Source of the DNA: an uncultured SAR86 cluster bacterium
GTDB taxonomy: Bacteria > Pseudomonadota > Gammaproteobacteria > Magnimaribacterales > D2472
DNA: 64,000 nt
Direction of reading: 5' to 3'
Assembly (NCBI GenBank): GCA_905181645.1
Contig: CAJIYN010000002.1
Coordinates: forward strand, 387,785-451,784
Shown: one piece after another, positions 58,986 to 64,000 of the stretch
Position numbering within the stretch: the stretch's first letter is position 1
Layout: each line of letters begins with the position of its first letter
Translations under genes and position numbers: made by a program
The notes under the pieces: model-generated
What the model saw: only the letters and a program-made list of their open reading frames with translations
Databases searched by the model: none
What the model was told of the DNA's origin: nothing

Positions 58986-60641
58986 TTAAAATAAGCCTTC
59001 TATATTTTTATCTTTATCGATGCCTATGTTTTCAGAAGCAGGTTTTCTTGGAAGACCGGGCATAGTCATAATTGCGCCACAAATAACTACAATAAATTCT
59101 GCACCAGAACACAAGCGAACTTCTCTTATTGGGATATCATGTCCAGTTGGAGCTCCCATTAATAAAGGATCTGTTGAAAAACTATATTGAGTTTTTGCCA
59201 TACAAATGGGATAGTGCCCGTAACCATTTTTATCAAAATCAGCTAATTGCTGGCTAACTTTTTTATCAGCAATAATATCGTTTGCACCATATATATTCTG
59301 AGCAATATATTTTGTTTTTTCTAACAAAGGCATGTCATCTTCATACAAAGTATTGAAATCTGAATCTTTTGAATCGACCATGTAAACCCATGCTGATAAT
59401 GTCTTGGTGACATGGCTTCAGAAATTTTACATTCAACATTTAACTGCTTACAAAAATCAATAATAGCCTGATGCTCTTCTTTGGTATCAGTTACATATTC
59501 ATTAATTCCCACTACTACCGGAACCCCAAATTGACTAATATTCTTAATATGTTTTTCTAAGTTTTTGCAGCCTTCAGTTATGGCTTCAATGTTTTCAGCT
59601 TTTAAATTATCTTTTGATGACACCACCATGCATTTTTAGTGCTCTAATAGTTGCAACAATTACAACGCATCTGGAGTAAGGCCTGCTTTTCTACACTTAA
59701 TGTCAAAAAATTTCTCTGCTCCTAAATCTGCACCAAAGCCTGCCTCTGTAACCAAATTTTTCAGCTAATTTTAAAGCTGTTTGACCTCCAAGCAACTGAA
59801 TTACATCCATGTGCAATATTTGCAAATGGTCCTCCATGCATAAAAGCAGGATTATTCTCTAGCGTTTGAACAAGATTTGGTTGAAAAGCATCTCTAAGTA
59901 ATGCTGTTACTGCTCCATGAACATTTAACTCACTTTTATTGGTTCTAGCTTTCTTGTATAAGCAAAAACAATATTGCCGATTCTTTTTTCAAGATCTTCA
60001 AGATCACTTGCTAAACAAAAAACAGCCATTATTTCTGAAGCAACCGTTATATCAAAACCACTTTGTCTGGGAATTCCATTTCCTGGACCGCCTAAACCAC
60101 AAGTAATATCTCTTAGCGATCTATCATTCATATCAACCACTCTTTTCCAAGTAATCCTTCTTGGATCTATATTTAAAGAATTTTCCCAATGAATATGATT
60201 ATCAATTAAAGCAGAAAGAAGATTGTTTGCTTTTTCTATAGCCGAAAAATCTCCAGTAAAGTGAAGATTAATATCAGTCATAGGAATAACTTGAGCATAA
60301 CCACCTCCAGCAGCCCCTCCTTTCATTCCAAAAGAAGGTCCAAGACTTGGCTCTCTGAGGCAAATCATAGCTTTCTTATCTAGATGACATAAACCATCAA
60401 CCAGACCAACGCTTGTAGTAGTTTTGCCCTCACCTGCTGGAGTAGGAGATATTGCTGTCACTAAAATTAATTTGCCGTTTTTAGTATCCTTGAGTTGGCT
60501 AAAAACAGAAGCTTTCGAAAGCAATACTTCCATTGAGAATTAAGGCATCGCTTGGAATCCCAATTAAATTACCAATATCTGTAATATCATTTTTTGAGGC
60601 AGCATTTGCTATCTCGAGGTCTGTAAGAAACTCTTTCATAA
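58986..60641 (-). CDS. fhs: Formate-tetrahydrofolate ligase, frameshifted
   Basis: [67 protein letters not shown]. Confidence 0.93.
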
Positions 60642-60719
60642 TATTTGCTCCCCTATAGATAAGCTATTATTTGTAAAGTATACATAAGAAGAAATAACTA
60701 GACTATAGACTTTAAAGAG

Positions 60720-62128
60720 CTATGTATTCTTAGCTTTATTAAAGACTTCAATTGCTCTAACTCTAGATTCTTTTAGATCTAAAATTTGCAAAGGATAATT
60801 ACAGTATTTTCTATGTTCAAGAGGTGGGTCATGGATAACAGACTTATCTAGATCTAGAAGTTCAGGTACATATTTTTTAATAAATAAACCTTCTTTATCA
60901 AAATTTTTAGATTGAGTTACAGGATTAAAAATCCTAAAGTAAGGCGCAGCATCTGTTCCAGTTGAACTGCTCCACTGCCAACCTCCATTATTAGATGCAA
61001 AATCACCATCTATAAGATTTTGCATAAAATAGGCTTCTCCCAGCCTCCAGTCATGAAGCATATTTTTAGTAAAAAACATTGCTACGACCATTCTTAATCT
61101 ATTGTGCATCCATCCCTCATGAAGCAATTGCCTCATAGCTGCATCAATTAATGGAAAACCTGTATTACCATTTTTCCATGCATTAGATTACACGGTGATT
61201 TAGAAATGTATTTTTTGTATAATCCTGAATTCATAATTTTTTAAATGGATAAATAAAGAACATAATATTTCTATAAAATTCTCTCCATACAATCTCATCA
61301 ATCCATTTAGTTATCCCAATATTCCCGGAACTTAATTCAAAATTATTTTTTTTGAGCCCCTCTAAAATACATCTTTTTGAAGAAATAATGCCACATGCAA
61401 GATATGGTGAAATTCTGCTAGTTCCATCTAAGATAGGATCATTTCGATTCTTAGAATAGTCTATAGCTCTATTATCAAGAAAATCATTCACTCTATCCAA
61501 AGCGCTAATCTCACCTACTGGCCAAAGACTCATATCAACACCATGAGTAGCACTCAAACCAAAATTAAAGTTTTCTACATTTGAATCAAAATTAAGTTTG
61601 TCTTTAATTGGATAATCAAAATCAATATCTAAAAATTTCATATCAAAATTTTCAACCCATCTTCTTTTAAATGGTGTAAAAACAGAGAATGGATTGTCTT
61701 GACCTGTTCTTAAAAAACCAGGCTCATAAATAATTTGATCATTAAATATCTCGATCTCAGATCCGCCTGCTTTTATAGCATCATGAACATGCTTATCTCT
61801 ATTAATCTCGTCTAATCCAAATTCTTTATTCCAATAAATCTTATCTATAGAGTGTTCTTTTATAAGTTTAGCAATTTCATTTTTTACATTATAAAAACTT
61901 TTACTCTCAATAATCAGTAGCGGCACATTTACTGCATTTAAATTTACACCTAAAGATTTAAGATTTTGTATTAAAAAATCTTGTTTAATATTTGCTTCAT
62001 TATGAGAATTGAGTTGCTTTTCAGAGTATATAAATACTGCTTGCTGAGTCACACTCCTCAAACGCTGTTTTAAGAGCAGGATTATCATCCATTCTTATAT
62101 CATTTCTAAGCCAGACTAGTCCTTTCAT
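60720..62128 (-). CDS. phrB: Deoxyribodipyrimidine photolyase, frameshifted
   Basis: TSRISPYLACGIISSKR, WREFYRNIMFFIYP, HNRLRMVVAMFFTKNMLHDWRLGEAYFMQNLIDGDFASNNGGWQWSSSTGTDAAPYFRIFNP. Confidence 0.93.
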
Positions 62129-63116
62129 ATTTCAATCCTTGTAAAGATACTTCTTTTTAAATCTTCTCTAATTAAATTAATTTGATCAATTTCTTTACCT
62201 TCTTCAAGACTTAGTTCGGCTTTAATACTTTGACTATCAATAAGATTTAAATCTCGGTACTTTTGAATATGCTTACTATAGCGATCAGGTGTATCTATAG
62301 ATGCAGGAAAAAGAGTTGTTACCTTTTTTCCACTACTTATCGATTCAGAAATCATCATTGCACTATCTTCGGTAACAAAAATTTTAGCAGCATTTCCAAA
62401 TAATTCAGCTAAGTTAGCATTGGCGCCACCATGATGAAACCAAATGGAATCCTTTGTATAACAATCACTTAAACTGTCTCTTAATAAAGCTTCTATAGAG
62501 GGATCTGTTCTTCTGGAAGTGACAATTGTAATTTTTGAATGCATTGAGTTAGTAAAGTTACTAATATTTTGAACTAATTGGTTCCATTCACTTGCTTTGT
62601 AAGAGTAACCAATTCCCTTGCCGCCAATAAGTAAAAGAGCTGAATTATTAGATGCATTATTATTTGAAGCATTTTTACATATCTCTGGTGAATAGAGGTT
62701 TGGAGTTATATCTAATACCAGATTATTAGGAGTATCAAAGTATCTTTCAATTGTTAAATGTACATCAAAATTATTAGAATGAATGCCTCTTGGAGAACCT
62801 AATTGAATATTTGGAACTGCAGTTATTAGCGATAAGGCTGCAGAATAAGCTGCTGTATTTCCGCCTGCTGCAATAATAATTTTTTAGAGGAATCTATTGA
62901 TTTAAATAAATTTATAATGATTTTAGCTTTAAATTTAGTAAGGTTGTTACATAAATATCTTGCAAGTAGCTTAATGGGTGACCTGAGTAATCTAATTTTT
63001 ACTTCAAGATTTTTTACCTCTTCGTTAAGAAGAATATCTTCTCCCAAAAGTAAGGCAACTCCTCTGGATTGATTAAAGTGTCCGGGAATACCATCACTCA
63101 GAATTAATGCTTTCAT
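62125..63116 (-). CDS. ELM1/GtrOC1-like family protein (putative nucleoside-diphosphate-sugar/LPS-related), frameshifted
   Basis: LILSDGIPGHFNQSRGVALLL, FVTEDSAMMISESISSGKKVTTLFP. Confidence 0.7.
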
Positions 63117-63125
63117 ATTATTTTT

Positions 63126-63881
63126 TTATAAAAAGTTTAGACCATTTTTGACTGATTCATCATCAGCCATAAGCAATTCAACTTTTTTAATATCTTCTGG
63201 ATGATCAACTCCAATAATAGATTTATGAGTCATAAGAGAGCTTATTGCAATATCATTTTCTAAAAATCGCATCATATCTATGGACTCTGTAATTTCTAGT
63301 GTTGTAGGCTCTAACTCACAATATTTTTCTAAAATTTTTGCAGTAAATCCAATCATGCCAAGCTGCCTATATCCTGAATTTGATTTATTGGGTATATGCG
63401 CTCTGCTAAAAAATAAAATGTTGCCATGAGAGTCTAAAATAGACTTAACAACACTCGAATTGGTCATATCCTCTCCTTCTATGGGATGGATAATATTTAC
63501 AACACAATTTGAGCTATTTTTAAGCGCTAAGGCAAGATTATCTATCTCTTCAGGATCAATTTGCGGCTCATCTCCTTGAAGTAAAAGAACATAATCATAT
63601 TCTTCACCCTGTTTCTTGTATATCTGAAGAGCCTCTTCAGCTCGCTCAGTAGCCCTTTCATGTTTATCAGAAGTTAAAACTGTTTCTATACCAAAATCTT
63701 TACCAAATTGCATAATTTCAGCATCGGGTGTTGCAAGAACTACTTTGGTAACTTCTTTTGCTTTTAAGGCTCGAAAATAACAATGAGCTATCATTGGTAT
63801 GCCGTTAATTGTCTCTAAGGGTTTGCCTGGAAATCTTGAGGAGCTCATTCTTGCAGGAACTACTGCAAGAATTCTAGTCAT
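63126..63881 (-). CDS. kdsB: 3-deoxy-manno-octulosonate cytidylyltransferase
   Basis: VVPARMSSSRFPGKPLETINGIPMI, LLQGDEPQIDPEEID. Confidence 0.93.
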   Translation of the reverse strand: MTRILAVVPARMSSSRFPGKPLETINGIPMIAHCYFRALKAKEVTKVVLATPDAEIMQFGKDFGIETVLTSDKHERATERAEEALQIYKKQGEEYDYVLLLQGDEPQIDPEEIDNLALALKNSSNCVVNIIHPIEGEDMTNSSVVKSILDSHGNILFFSRAHIPNKSNSGYRQLGMIGFTAKILEKYCELEPTTLEITESIDMMRFLENDIAISSLMTHKSIIGVDHPEDIKKVELLMADDESVKNGLNFL

Positions 63882-64000
63882 TATTAAATGGTGTTCTCGC
63901 CATTACATCTAACATTCTAAAATCTACACTAAAAGCAATAAAGTTATAGCCTTGTGATTTTCTTAATTCAAGCTGTTCTAAATCAGGCTCCACTATGTGA
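63875..64000 (-). CDS. HpcH/HpaI-type aldolase, C-terminal fragment (window edge)
   Basis: Reverse strand ...HIVEPDLEQLELRKSQGYNFIAFSVDFRMLDVMARTPFNND*; stop overlaps kdsB start. Confidence 0.5.

Overview
AT-rich bacterial window with marine-gammaproteobacterium-like gene content (SAR86-like is a guess, not demonstrated). It is almost fully coding, and I saw no convincing rRNA, tRNA or CRISPR array. Housekeeping and LPS genes include clpS, nadK, guaB/guaA, queE/queC, phhB, fumC, fhs, phrB and kdsB. There is a large acyl-CoA catabolism complement: an AtuA/biotin-dependent carboxylase cluster, two adjacent acyl-CoA dehydrogenase pairs, and an acyl-CoA synthetase/sterol-desaturase block. Other genes include a DmdA/GcvT-like demethylase, an MsrA-thioredoxin-MsrB fusion, and two glycosidase-like proteins. 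Many genes, including essential ones, are split by single frame breaks, so sequence or assembly error is likely pervasive and ORF boundaries are approximate. The most interesting region is about 48.4-50.6 kb, next to the 3' end of guaA. Three extra copies of a guaA C-terminal-tail sequence (KSATIEWE*/KSATIDR*) are each followed by a conserved small inverted-repeat motif; two of them are also followed by direct repeats with 11-bp spacing. These copies delimit single-gene segments encoding polytopic membrane proteins, and no integrase is visible. I read this as a nested attachment-site (att) array of integrase-less cassettes placed directly behind guaA. A second notable structure is an imperfect ~1.3 kb tandem duplication at 23.5-26.2 kb with a 5-bp junction homology.
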